A stretch of 64,000 nt of DNA from positions 61,931 to 125,930 of the forward strand of contig NZ_LQPT01000076.1 in assembly GCF_002102355.1 (NCBI RefSeq), read 5' to 3'. Source of the DNA: Mycobacterium sherrisii (GTDB taxonomy: Bacteria > Actinomycetota > Actinomycetes > Mycobacteriales > Mycobacteriaceae). Numbering within the stretch: position 1 is the stretch's first letter; every line of letters starts with the position of its first letter. Made by a program: the position numbers and the translations under genes. The notes under the pieces were generated by a model, which did no database searches, had not been told where the DNA came from, and saw only the letters and a list, made by a program, of their open reading frames with translations. Below, in pieces: positions 34,172-42,772 of the stretch.

Positions 34172-35716
34172 ATGCGGTACGGATTTGCCATCGACCAGCG
34201 CACCTGCATCGGTTGCCACGCTTGCACCGTCGCCTGCAAAACCGAGCACGAGGTCCCCCTCGGTCAATTCCGAACGTGGGTGAAATACGTTGAGTCGGGC
34301 GAGTTCCCGGCGACCACACGGGACTTCGGGGTGATGCGATGCAACCACTGCACCGATGCGCCCTGCGTCAAAATCTGTCCGACACAAGCGTTGTTCAAGC
34401 GCGACGACGGCATCGTGGACTTCGACAACGAACGCTGCATCGGATGCAAGGCGTGCATGCAGGGCTGCCCGTACGACGCCATCTATATCGACGAGGAAAC
34501 CCACACCGCCGCCAAGTGCAACTTCTGTGCCCACCGGGTCGACGAAGGACTGGAGCCGGCGTGCGTCGTGGTTTGCCCGACGCATTCCATCTGGGTTGGC
34601 GACCTTGAAGATCCGGCCAGCGGCATCGCCCGCCTGGTCAACTGCAACCCCGTACAGGTCCGCGCTCCGGAGCAGAACACCGGCCCCAACGTGTTCTATC
34701 TCGGTGCAGACCGGGCGGTCCTCGACCCGTTGGCCGCGCCAACCGGTAAGTCCTACCTGTGGGCACGGCCCGACGAACACCGCAGGCAGGTGTCCACCGA
34801 CCTTCCCACCGACCCGGTAAGCAAGGCGCGGACCACCCTGAACACGGCGCATGCGCGCCCGTGGGGATGGCGGGTGACGGCCTACCTGTGGACGAAGGCG
34901 GTCGCCGCGGGCACCATGCTGATCACCGCGCTCGCCTACGTGGCGGGAATCGATCTCGGCGTGCTGGGCTCGGTCGCCGCCCCGGCCATCGCGGTCGCCG
35001 GCGTCGGTCTCACCGCAGTGCTGCTCGTGTGGGATCTCAAGCGGCCCGAGCGGTTCCTCTACATCCTGCTCAAGCCCAACCCCCGCTCGTGGCTGTTCTG
35101 GGGAGCGGTGGTCCTGGGGGCGGCCGGTGCACTGTTCACCGCGTGGCTGGCGCTGGGACTGCTCGACCACGCAAGCGTTCTGAGCACCGACACGAGTAAC
35201 CTGGTGCGCTCGGTGCTCTCGGTTCCGACGATCCTCGCCGCGGCGATGACCACCGGCTACACCGGCTTCCTGTTCGGGCAGGCCGAAGGCCGGGACCTGT
35301 GGCAATCGCCGCTGCTGTTCTGGCACCTCATCGTGCAGGCGTTCATGGTCGGCGCCGGCGCACTGTCGGTGGCCGCCACGGTCATCGATCCCGGGCCCGC
35401 CGGCTGGAAGTTGTTGCTGTTCACCCTGACCGTCGCCACGGCCGGACATGTCGTGATGGTGCTGCTGGAATTCCTCGGGCGCCATCCGAGTGGTCAGGCG
35501 GCCGCGGCCGCGCACATGGTCGTCAAGGGCCGTTACGCCCGCGAGTTCTGGGTAGGCGGCGTGGCGCTGGCGGTGCTGGCCGCTGTTCTTTCCGGGATGA
35601 GCTGGGCTGCTGCACCTTTGGCGTTCGCGGCCCTCGGCGGCCTGGTCGCCCAAGGGGCGTTGATCGCCTACGAGAGCGTGTTCGTCCGGGCCGGCCAAGA
35701 CGTCCCCCTGTCGTGA
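34172..35716 (+). CDS. Fused 4Fe-4S ferredoxin and NrfD-type membrane anchor (SoeB-SoeC-like)
   Basis: 514 residues. Residues 1-~180 are a DmsB/SoeB-type electron-transfer subunit with 16 cysteines in four clusters (C12-C22, C57-C69, C89-C99, C116-C135). Residues ~220-505 are a polytopic quinone-interacting NrfD/DmsC/SoeC-type anchor with about eight hydrophobic segments. These are normally two proteins. ATG 34172 has CGGAGG upstream; the molybdoenzyme follows 14 bp after the stop. In an island that makes sulfite, a SoeABC-type sulfite dehydrogenase passing electrons to menaquinone is the best fit; thiosulfate or polysulfide reductase is the alternative. Confidence 0.85.
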   Translation: MRYGFAIDQRTCIGCHACTVACKTEHEVPLGQFRTWVKYVESGEFPATTRDFGVMRCNHCTDAPCVKICPTQALFKRDDGIVDFDNERCIGCKACMQGCPYDAIYIDEETHTAAKCNFCAHRVDEGLEPACVVVCPTHSIWVGDLEDPASGIARLVNCNPVQVRAPEQNTGPNVFYLGADRAVLDPLAAPTGKSYLWARPDEHRRQVSTDLPTDPVSKARTTLNTAHARPWGWRVTAYLWTKAVAAGTMLITALAYVAGIDLGVLGSVAAPAIAVAGVGLTAVLLVWDLKRPERFLYILLKPNPRSWLFWGAVVLGAAGALFTAWLALGLLDHASVLSTDTSNLVRSVLSVPTILAAAMTTGYTGFLFGQAEGRDLWQSPLLFWHLIVQAFMVGAGALSVAATVIDPGPAGWKLLLFTLTVATAGHVVMVLLEFLGRHPSGQAAAAAHMVVKGRYAREFWVGGVALAVLAAVLSGMSWAAAPLAFAALGGLVAQGALIAYESVFVRAGQDVPLS

Positions 35717-35730
35717 GTAAAGGAGCATCC

Positions 35731-38559
35731 ATGCCCGTCGAACCGCCCCTGCCCGGCTTGCGCTGTCACGAACATCTGCACAACTTCCCGCCAGTTTCGG
35801 AGTGGGACAACCACATCGAATACGACGCCAAGGCGCATCCGCGCAAGGTGCCGCATTCCTACATGTTGATCCCGACCACGTGCTTCAACTGCGAAAGTGC
35901 CTGCGGACTGCTGGCGTACGTGGACAAAGACGACCTGTCGGTCAAGAAGCTGGAAGGCAATCCCGCGCACCCGGGTTCGCGCGGGCGCAATTGCGCGAAA
36001 GGTCCCGCGACGGTCAACCAGCTCAACGATCCGGAACGGATTCTCTATCCGTTGCGCCGTGCCGGCGAGCGGGGCGCCGGCAGCTGGGAGAGGGTGAGCT
36101 GGGACGAGGCGCTCGACGACATCGGGGAGCGGATCCGCACGGCGCTGACCGAAGGCCGGCACGACGAGATCATGTACCACGTCGGCAGACCGGGGGAGGA
36201 CGGGTTCACCGAGCGGATGCTGAACACCTGGGGGGTGGACGGGCACAACACCCATACCAACATCTGCTCAGCCGGCGCCCGGCTGGGTATGTCGCTGTGG
36301 GCGGGCTTCGACCGTCCGTCCGCGGACTACGCGAACGCCAAAGTCATGCTGCTGCTGTCCAGCCACCTCGAGACCGGGCACTACTTCAACCCGCACGCGC
36401 AGCGGATCATGGAGGCCAAACAATCCGGTGCCAAACTGATCGTCCTCGACCCCCGGATGTCGAACACCGCCTCGCATGCCGATGTCTGGCTGGCACCGTG
36501 GCCGGGCAGTGAGGCCGCGATTCTGCTCGCGGTGGCATCGTATCTGCTACGCACCCGGCGCATCGACGAGCCGTTCCTGCGCCGCTGGCTCAACTGGCGC
36601 ACCTATCTGCAGGAGCTACACCCCGATGCCCGCGAGGATTTCGAGACATTCCTGGATCGCATCACCGACGACTATGCCCAGTACACCTTCGAATTCGCGG
36701 CGCGTGAAGCCCAAGTGCCTGCCGAGAAGGTCGCGGAGATCGCGCACCTCGTCGCCGACTGCGACCACCGGCTGTCGTCTCACATTTGGCGCGCGGCTGC
36801 GGCCGGCAACTTGGGCGGTTGGCAGGTCGCCCGATCACTGTGGTTCGTGCTCGCCCTGACCGGCAGCATCGGAACCCGCGGTGGGACCAGCCCCAACGGT
36901 TGGCACAAGTTCATCCCGGAGCCGCCCAACAAGCCGAACCACCACGAGCGGTGGAACGAACTCACCTTCCCGCGTGAGTTCCCGCTGTGTACCAACGAGA
37001 TGTCAATCCTGTTGCCGCACTTCTTGGCCGAGGGACGCGGCAGGCTGGAGGTGTACTTCTCCCGGGTCTACAACCCAGTGTGGACAAATCCGGACGGCTT
37101 CACCTGGATCGAGCAACTGTCGAATCCGGACAAGGTGGGCCTGCACGTGGCGCTGACCCCGACCTGGTCGGAGACGGCCGAATTCGCCGACTACGTGCTG
37201 CCCATGGGCCACTCGAGCGAACGCCACGACACGCACTCCTATGAGACGCACGCCGGGCGCTGGCTCGGCTTCCGGCAACCGGTGCGCCGCGTCGCGATGT
37301 CGAAGCTCGGGCACGACGTCACCGACACCCGCGACGCCAACCCCGGCGAGGTGTGGGAGGAGAACGAGTTCTGGTTTGAGCTGTCCTGGCGCATCGACCC
37401 CGAAGGGGCGCTGGGGATCAGAAAATACTTCGAGTCCCCATACCGTCCCGGCGAGAAGATCACCGTCGATGACTATTACCAGTGGATGTTCGAGCACAGC
37501 GTCCCCGGTCTGCCGGAAAAGGCTGCGGCGCAAGACATGACACCGATGCAATACATGCGACGCTACGGCGTGGTCGAGGTCGAACAGGCGGTGTATCGCC
37601 GCGACGAACGCGTCATCGACGACACGGAGCTCTTTGATACCACCGTCGACGGGCTGGGAGTGGTGCGCAAACCGGTGACGCTGGACTCCGTGGCACCGAT
37701 CGTTGGCGAAGCCGGCGCGGTGGGCGTGCGTCACGACGACGGAACGGTGACTTTCGGATGGCCGACACCGTCACGCAAGCTCGAGGTGTTCTCGTCGGCA
37801 ATGCGGGACTGGGGTTGGCCCGAGCATGCGACACCGGGATACATCCGGTCGCATGTCGCGGCCGGCGAGATCGATTTGGACGCCGGCGAGCTGGTACTGG
37901 TGCCCACCTTCCGGCTGCCCACGCTGATTCACACCCGGTCCGGAAACGCCAAGTACCTCAACGAGATCTCCAACACGCACCCGCTGTGGCTGAACTCCCG
38001 CGATGCGGCACGCCATCAGGTGGACACCGACGACCTGGTGCGCATCAGCACCGAAATCGGTTATTTCGTCGCCCGAGTCTGGGTCACCGAGGGCATCCGC
38101 CCGGGCGTGTGTGCGCTGTCCCACCACATGGGCCGCTGGCGACTTCATCCGGGTGAGGGCAGTCGCTGGGTGTCCGGGATGGTCGAAATCTCCCATCCCG
38201 GTGGGGAACACACATGGTTCCTGCGCCACAAGGGCGGGGTTGCGCCGTTCGCCTCCGGCGATCCCGACTCGTCCCGCATTTCGTGGGACGACCCCGGCGT
38301 GCATCAGAATCTCGCGTTCGCCGTCCATCCCGACCCGCACTCGGGCATGCATTGCTGGTTGCAGAAGATCCGGATGGAGCCCGCCCATCCCGAAGACCGG
38401 TATGGCGATGTCTATGTCGACACGCGGCGATCCGCGGCCGTCTACCGAGAGTGGTTGTCCCGCACCAGGGCCACCTTGGGACCGGGCGGTCAACGCCGTC
38501 CGGAGTTCATGATGCGGCCGCTCGCGCCCACGCGGCGCGGCTACCGGGTCGAAGGATGA
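35731..38559 (+). CDS. Molybdopterin oxidoreductase, SoeA/PsrA-like catalytic subunit
   Basis: 942 residues, ATG 35731 with AAAGGAGC. N-terminal 4Fe-4S site C51-x2-C54-x3-C58-x29-C88. A cysteine at about 179 (HTNICSAGARLG) is the probable Mo ligand. SSHLETGHYFNPHAQRI and SNTASHADVWLAPWPGSEAA follow in the bis-MGD region; the C-terminal domain contains LPTLIHTRSGNAKYLNEISN. No twin-arginine signal is present, so the enzyme should sit on the cytoplasmic side, as SoeA does and unlike periplasmic PsrA/PhsA. Proposed role: oxidation of the sulfite released by Xsc. Substrate not proven from sequence. Confidence 0.85.
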   Translation: MPVEPPLPGLRCHEHLHNFPPVSEWDNHIEYDAKAHPRKVPHSYMLIPTTCFNCESACGLLAYVDKDDLSVKKLEGNPAHPGSRGRNCAKGPATVNQLNDPERILYPLRRAGERGAGSWERVSWDEALDDIGERIRTALTEGRHDEIMYHVGRPGEDGFTERMLNTWGVDGHNTHTNICSAGARLGMSLWAGFDRPSADYANAKVMLLLSSHLETGHYFNPHAQRIMEAKQSGAKLIVLDPRMSNTASHADVWLAPWPGSEAAILLAVASYLLRTRRIDEPFLRRWLNWRTYLQELHPDAREDFETFLDRITDDYAQYTFEFAAREAQVPAEKVAEIAHLVADCDHRLSSHIWRAAAAGNLGGWQVARSLWFVLALTGSIGTRGGTSPNGWHKFIPEPPNKPNHHERWNELTFPREFPLCTNEMSILLPHFLAEGRGRLEVYFSRVYNPVWTNPDGFTWIEQLSNPDKVGLHVALTPTWSETAEFADYVLPMGHSSERHDTHSYETHAGRWLGFRQPVRRVAMSKLGHDVTDTRDANPGEVWEENEFWFELSWRIDPEGALGIRKYFESPYRPGEKITVDDYYQWMFEHSVPGLPEKAAAQDMTPMQYMRRYGVVEVEQAVYRRDERVIDDTELFDTTVDGLGVVRKPVTLDSVAPIVGEAGAVGVRHDDGTVTFGWPTPSRKLEVFSSAMRDWGWPEHATPGYIRSHVAAGEIDLDAGELVLVPTFRLPTLIHTRSGNAKYLNEISNTHPLWLNSRDAARHQVDTDDLVRISTEIGYFVARVWVTEGIRPGVCALSHHMGRWRLHPGEGSRWVSGMVEISHPGGEHTWFLRHKGGVAPFASGDPDSSRISWDDPGVHQNLAFAVHPDPHSGMHCWLQKIRMEPAHPEDRYGDVYVDTRRSAAVYREWLSRTRATLGPGGQRRPEFMMRPLAPTRRGYRVEG

Positions 38560-38566
38560 CGGCGAC

Positions 38567-39691
38567 ATGGTGATGATGGCCCGGCCCCGGCGACGGCCGC
38601 TGGTCGACGAGAACGCGCTGCGCCGGGCCGCCGAAGCCGTCGAAGACCCTGAAATACACCGTGCACTAGGCGAATTGGGCATGGTCAGGCAGGTCGCGGC
38701 GGGACGCGACGGGGTAGCCCACATCGAGGTTGCGCTCACCACCCCAACCTGCCCGATGCGCGATCGGCTGCGTGCCGAGGTCGCCGCCGCGGCAGCGACG
38801 GTTGACGGGGTTGTCGGTGTCGAGGTGACCTTCTCGGCGTTGACGGAGCGGGAGCGCGTGGCCCTCGCCGGCCGGCTGCGTCGCGCCGATGGGAAAGGGC
38901 TGGACGGGCGGACGCAGGTGTTCGCGGTCGCCAGCGGAAAGGGCGGCGTCGGCAAATCCACCGTGGCGGCCAACGTGGCGGTGGCCCTGGCCGCCGCGGG
39001 CAAGAGGGTTGCCGTGCTGGATGCCGACGTGTGGGGCTATTCGGTTCCCCAGCTGTTCGGGGTCCGCCGAAACCCGGTGGCGCTGCACGGCCTGATGCTG
39101 CCGGTCGAGGCGCACGGGGTGCGGCTGATGTCCGTCGGCTTCTTCGTCGACGATGCCGAGCCCGTCGTGTGGCGCGGCCCGATGTTGCACAAGGCGCTGC
39201 AACAGTTCCTGTTCGACGTCCATTGGGGTGAGGTCGACGTCCTGCTCATCGACCTTCCCCCGGGCACCGGCGACGTGACGCTTTCGCTGCTGGAGCTCGT
39301 CCCGCAGGCCGCACTGGTGGCGGTCACCACGCCACAACCCGCGGCGCAGACGGTGGCTTCCCGGGTCGGCCGGATGGCCACCGACATGCGGATGCCGGTC
39401 GCGGGTGTGGTGGAGAACATGAGCACCCTGGTGTGTGGCTGCTGCGGCGGGCGCACCGCACTCTTCGGCTCCGGTGGCGGAACCCGATTGGCCGACGAAC
39501 TTGGTACCCAATTGCTGGGCAGCGTGCCGCTGGACGTCGAACTCCGCGCGGCCGGCGATGAGGGGATACCGGTGCTCATCCAGCAGCCGCTGGCGCCGTC
39601 GGCCGTCGCTTTCGCCGACCTTGCCACGCAGTTGCTCACCGTCCGTCGGCCGTTGGCCGGGATTCCGCTGCCCCTGACCGTCACCTCCTGA
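38567..39691 (+). CDS. Mrp/ApbC-type Fe-S cluster carrier ATPase
   Basis: 374 residues: N-terminal MIP18/DUF59 domain (~15-95), then a P-loop NTPase with the deviant Walker A GKGGVGKST, DADVWGYSVPQLFG, LLIDLPPGTGDVTLSLLE and ENMSTLVCGCCGG, whose cysteines would hold a bridging cluster. It starts 7 bp after the molybdoenzyme stop, so it belongs to the same operon. A dedicated Mrp copy probably helps load the five Fe-S clusters of the oxidoreductase. Confidence 0.9.
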   Translation: MVMMARPRRRPLVDENALRRAAEAVEDPEIHRALGELGMVRQVAAGRDGVAHIEVALTTPTCPMRDRLRAEVAAAAATVDGVVGVEVTFSALTERERVALAGRLRRADGKGLDGRTQVFAVASGKGGVGKSTVAANVAVALAAAGKRVAVLDADVWGYSVPQLFGVRRNPVALHGLMLPVEAHGVRLMSVGFFVDDAEPVVWRGPMLHKALQQFLFDVHWGEVDVLLIDLPPGTGDVTLSLLELVPQAALVAVTTPQPAAQTVASRVGRMATDMRMPVAGVVENMSTLVCGCCGGRTALFGSGGGTRLADELGTQLLGSVPLDVELRAAGDEGIPVLIQQPLAPSAVAFADLATQLLTVRRPLAGIPLPLTVTS

Positions 39692-39771
39692 GCGGCCACG
39701 AATTCAGGACCACGGCTGCGCAGCGCGAGATGGCTTGCCCGCCCGCGCCGTCCTGGCCGCGGTGGCGGCCA

Positions 39772-40026
39772 TCACCGTCCGCACCGCGGACAGCGTGCGC
39801 CGGGCGGATTAAAAGAACTCGACTCCGGTTGACCGGCACCGCCGGTGCCGGTGCGCCGCGACGAGTAGCGATCACCATCGGTGCCACCGTCCACCGGCAC
39901 GCCGTGTCGGACTGCGCGGCGGTGACCCCACCGCTTCTCGCCGCAGAGCCCGTTGATCGTGTTCGAATTCAGTTCGACGGCAATCGCATTCAGTTCGTGA
40001 TACATGCGCTCGGATGCCGCACTCAT
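39772..40026 (-). CDS. Small ORF coupled to MFS stop, possibly a gene remnant
   Basis: 84 codons beginning MSAASERMYHELNAIAVELNSN, with an ATGA overlap at the end of the MFS gene. The first 50 residues look protein-like, the rest turns into GC-rich low-complexity sequence. A perfect hairpin (39833-39851, CCGGCACC-GCC-GGTGCCGG) lies within it and could terminate the converging transcripts. No family recognised; it may be the 5' stub of a decayed gene. The remaining bases of the 39692-40022 gap hold nothing else. Confidence 0.25.
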   Translation of the reverse strand: MSAASERMYHELNAIAVELNSNTINGLCGEKRWGHRRAVRHGVPVDGGTDGDRYSSRRTGTGGAGQPESSSFNPPGARCPRCGR

Positions 40027-41351
40027 AGCACGGCCGCCTCATCGGGCAGCGGCTGCGGATCGATGCGCAGCGCCGCGATGGCCCCGATGAACAGGAGTGC
40101 GGCGGAGACGGCAAAGGGGACCTGCCAGCTGCCGGTCGCGTCCAGCAGCATGCCGAACACCAGCGGGGAGAGGATGCCCGCGACCCCGAAGCCGGTGTTC
40201 ATCAGCCCGCCCGCGGTGCCGGCATGCTGGGGTGCGATGTCCATGGGGATCGCCCAGAGCACCGCATTGGTCAACTCCAAAAAGAAAAACGACAGCGCAA
40301 GAAACGTCGCGTCGAGTAACAGCCGGTGCGTCACCAGGGTGGGAATTACGAAGAGGAACGATCCCATCAGGCCCACCACGAGCGTGGCGCGCCGAGCGAT
40401 CTTGGGATTGCCCGTTCGCCGCAGCAGCGCGTCGGAGATTACTCCACCCATCGTGTCGCCGACGACCCCGGCCAGCAGCACCAATGTGCTGAACATTGCG
40501 AAGTCCTTGAGATCCAAGCCGTAGCTGCCCTTGAAGAACGATGGCAGCCAGGTGAGGAACACCCACAGCGTCCAGCCGTAGCAGAAGTCGACCAGGGTCA
40601 CCGGAAGAATGCGTCGCAACAGCGGGCCCCACGGGGTGGGGGTGTGTTGTTCGGTTTGCTGATCTTGCGGTAGCTCGGCGAGCTCCGCCGGCGTCATTTT
40701 CGGGTGATCGGCCGGGGAGTCGGTAAACGACCACACCCACGCAACGACCCACAGAAAGCTCACCGCGGCGAAGACCCAGAACGAAAGTCGCCAACCGTAC
40801 AGGGCGATCAGCGCCCCGGCCACCAGCGGGGTGATGGCGTTCCCGAGCCGGGCGGCGGCATGCGTCACGCCTTGCGCCAGCCCGCGCTGGTCTGGTGGCA
40901 TCCATTTCGCCATCGCGTGTGTCGCGGTCGGGAAGGAGGCTCCTTCGCCGAAGCCGAGTGCCAGCCGGGCCGCGAACAGCGACACCAATCCGACAGCAAA
41001 CCCGGTCGCCGCCGTCGACACCGCCCAGACGACGCCGACGATGCCGAGCACGATCCGGGGCCCGAAGCGGTCGCCGATCATCCCGCCGAAGATCTGGAAG
41101 AACGCGTACGGCAGTGCGAAAGCCGAAAGCGTCAGTCCCAGTTGGGTATTCGTCAATCCGAGTTCACCTTTGATGAACGGCGCGGCCGTCGCGATGTTCA
41201 CCCGATCCACGTAGGTGACGAAGTACAGCATGCAGAGCAGCAGCAGCACCTTGCCACGCACCCGCCCCACGAATGCGGTGCGCAGCGACGGTCTGGCCTT
41301 TGCTGTCGGTTGCCCGTGCGGGGCGTCGAGACGGAATGCAGGTTTGAGCAT
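40023..41351 (-). CDS. MFS transporter, anion:cation symporter (ACS) type; candidate sulfoacetate importer
   Basis: 442 residues from ATG 41351, 12 predicted helices. N-terminal LYFVTYVDRVNIATAAPFIKGELGL and GGMIGDRFGPR are ACS-family features; the group imports hexuronates, hydroxyphenylacetate and similar acids. It is divergent from pta-sauS-sucCD genes. The sulfoacetate permease SauU of Cupriavidus is also an MFS protein, so this carrier is my first choice for sulfoacetate uptake. No sequence feature fixes the substrate. Confidence 0.8.
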   Translation of the reverse strand: MLKPAFRLDAPHGQPTAKARPSLRTAFVGRVRGKVLLLLCMLYFVTYVDRVNIATAAPFIKGELGLTNTQLGLTLSAFALPYAFFQIFGGMIGDRFGPRIVLGIVGVVWAVSTAATGFAVGLVSLFAARLALGFGEGASFPTATHAMAKWMPPDQRGLAQGVTHAAARLGNAITPLVAGALIALYGWRLSFWVFAAVSFLWVVAWVWSFTDSPADHPKMTPAELAELPQDQQTEQHTPTPWGPLLRRILPVTLVDFCYGWTLWVFLTWLPSFFKGSYGLDLKDFAMFSTLVLLAGVVGDTMGGVISDALLRRTGNPKIARRATLVVGLMGSFLFVIPTLVTHRLLLDATFLALSFFFLELTNAVLWAIPMDIAPQHAGTAGGLMNTGFGVAGILSPLVFGMLLDATGSWQVPFAVSAALLFIGAIAALRIDPQPLPDEAAVL

Positions 41352-41426
41352 CAACGGTCACCACCTAGCTATGGCCTCGGGCGGCAACGCGGCACCGGGG
41401 CTCATCCCATTATGTGAAAGCGCATC

Positions 41427-41458
41427 CCAGATCTGGTGTGTTGTGACGCTAGCCACAA
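41427..41458. promoter_or_regulatory. Palindromes in the divergent MFS/pta control region
   Basis: CCAGATCTGG (41427-41436) is a perfect palindrome and TTGTG-8-CACAA (41441-41458) an inverted repeat next to it. Further along, GAAATGATTTC (around 41637-41647) is another short palindrome just before pta. The gap 41352-41685 has no gene. Which site binds which regulator cannot be told. Confidence 0.4.
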
Positions 41459-41685
41459 GGCGGTGTGATGTCAATGACGCGCGGGCGGCAAGTTACGCCG
41501 GAGGCGGCCGTCGTCCCGGAAAAGGCGTTGTAGGACAACGTGATACACGTGTTTGGCGACTGTGCTCGATTCCGCCGGGCGGTGTCCGGTGTTCCCCGTC
41601 CGGCCTTGACAGCCGCCAGCCACCATGGAAGGTTGGGAAATGATTTCATAAGTTGAAATACGCCCGACGCCGACTGCGAGGATCG

Positions 41686-42756
41686 ATGACCGTCAGCGAC
41701 ATCGCCCCTGCCCCGATGGCCGCCGTGGATCCGCGCGCCGGCCATGGCGGTCTGCACGCCCTGCGGGCGTCCTGGCGCAGCGTCCTGGCAGGCCGAAGGG
41801 TCCGCGTGGCTCTGGCCGACGGCGAAGACCCACGCGTGATCGCCGCATCGGTGCGGCTGAGCGAAGCCGGGACGGTCGCGCCTCATCTCGTCGGCCGGCG
41901 CACGGTGATCCAAGAGGTCGCGGATCGCAACGGAATCCGGCCGCTACGGGGGGTGTCGATCGTAGACGTCGCCTGCCCCGACGAGGCCGAGCGCGTGGCC
42001 GCGGTGTTGCGGGACGCGCTGTCGCCCCGCTTGGAGTGTGCAGAAATCCTTGAGCTGCAGTCGGATCCGTTGTACGCGGCGGCCGCCCTGCTGCGCATGG
42101 GCTCGGTCGAAGCCTGCGTGGGGGGTGCGTCTCGCCCGACCGCGGAGGTGCTGCGGGCCGGGCTTCGGGTGATCGGGACTGCTACCGGCACGCACACGCT
42201 GTCGAGCTGCTTCGTCATGGCGCTGCCATCTGGACAGTTGATCGCCTACGGCGACTGTGCGGTCGTCCCGATGCCCGACGACCGACAGCTCGCCGAGATC
42301 GCGGTGGCGACGGCGATGACGTACCGTTCGCTGACCGGGGCGGCCCCCGTGGTCGCGATGCTCTCGTTCAGCACCATGGGCAGCGCGGCACACGCCGAGG
42401 TCGACAAGGTCCGCCGGGCCGCCGAGATGGCCCGTCGACTCCGCCCCGGGCTGCCGATCGAGGGGGAGCTGCAGTTCGACGCCGCGTTCGTCGCCGACAT
42501 TGGCGCCAGGAAGGCACCGGGGTCCGTCGTTGCCGGCCAGGCCAACGTGATGATCTTTCCCAACCTCGACGCGGGCAACATCGGATACAAGATCACCCAA
42601 AGGATCGGCGGTGCGGCCGCACTCGGCCCGATCCTGCAAGGCTTCGCCAAGCCCATCAACGACCTGTCCCGCGGGTGCAGCGTCGACGACATCGAATTCG
42701 TGGCGCTGGCAAGCGCCGTCCAAGCCGTCACCGCGACGGCACCATTGCCCAAGTAG
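41686..42756 (+). CDS. pta: Phosphate acetyltransferase
   Basis: 356 residues, single PTA_PTB domain as in the short Pta forms of sulfonate gene clusters. Converts the acetyl phosphate made by Xsc to acetyl-CoA. Recognisable segments: RVRVALADGEDPRVIAAS, SCFVMALPSGQLIAYGDCAV, AMLSFSTMGSA and QANVMIFPNLDAGNIGYKITQR near the C-terminus. ATG 41686 follows GAGGATC; an upstream TTG in frame is unlikely. First gene of a four-gene unit with only 16 bp to the next. Confidence 0.92.
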   Translation: MTVSDIAPAPMAAVDPRAGHGGLHALRASWRSVLAGRRVRVALADGEDPRVIAASVRLSEAGTVAPHLVGRRTVIQEVADRNGIRPLRGVSIVDVACPDEAERVAAVLRDALSPRLECAEILELQSDPLYAAAALLRMGSVEACVGGASRPTAEVLRAGLRVIGTATGTHTLSSCFVMALPSGQLIAYGDCAVVPMPDDRQLAEIAVATAMTYRSLTGAAPVVAMLSFSTMGSAAHAEVDKVRRAAEMARRLRPGLPIEGELQFDAAFVADIGARKAPGSVVAGQANVMIFPNLDAGNIGYKITQRIGGAAALGPILQGFAKPINDLSRGCSVDDIEFVALASAVQAVTATAPLPK

Positions 42757-42772
42757 GAGAAGAGAATCCATC

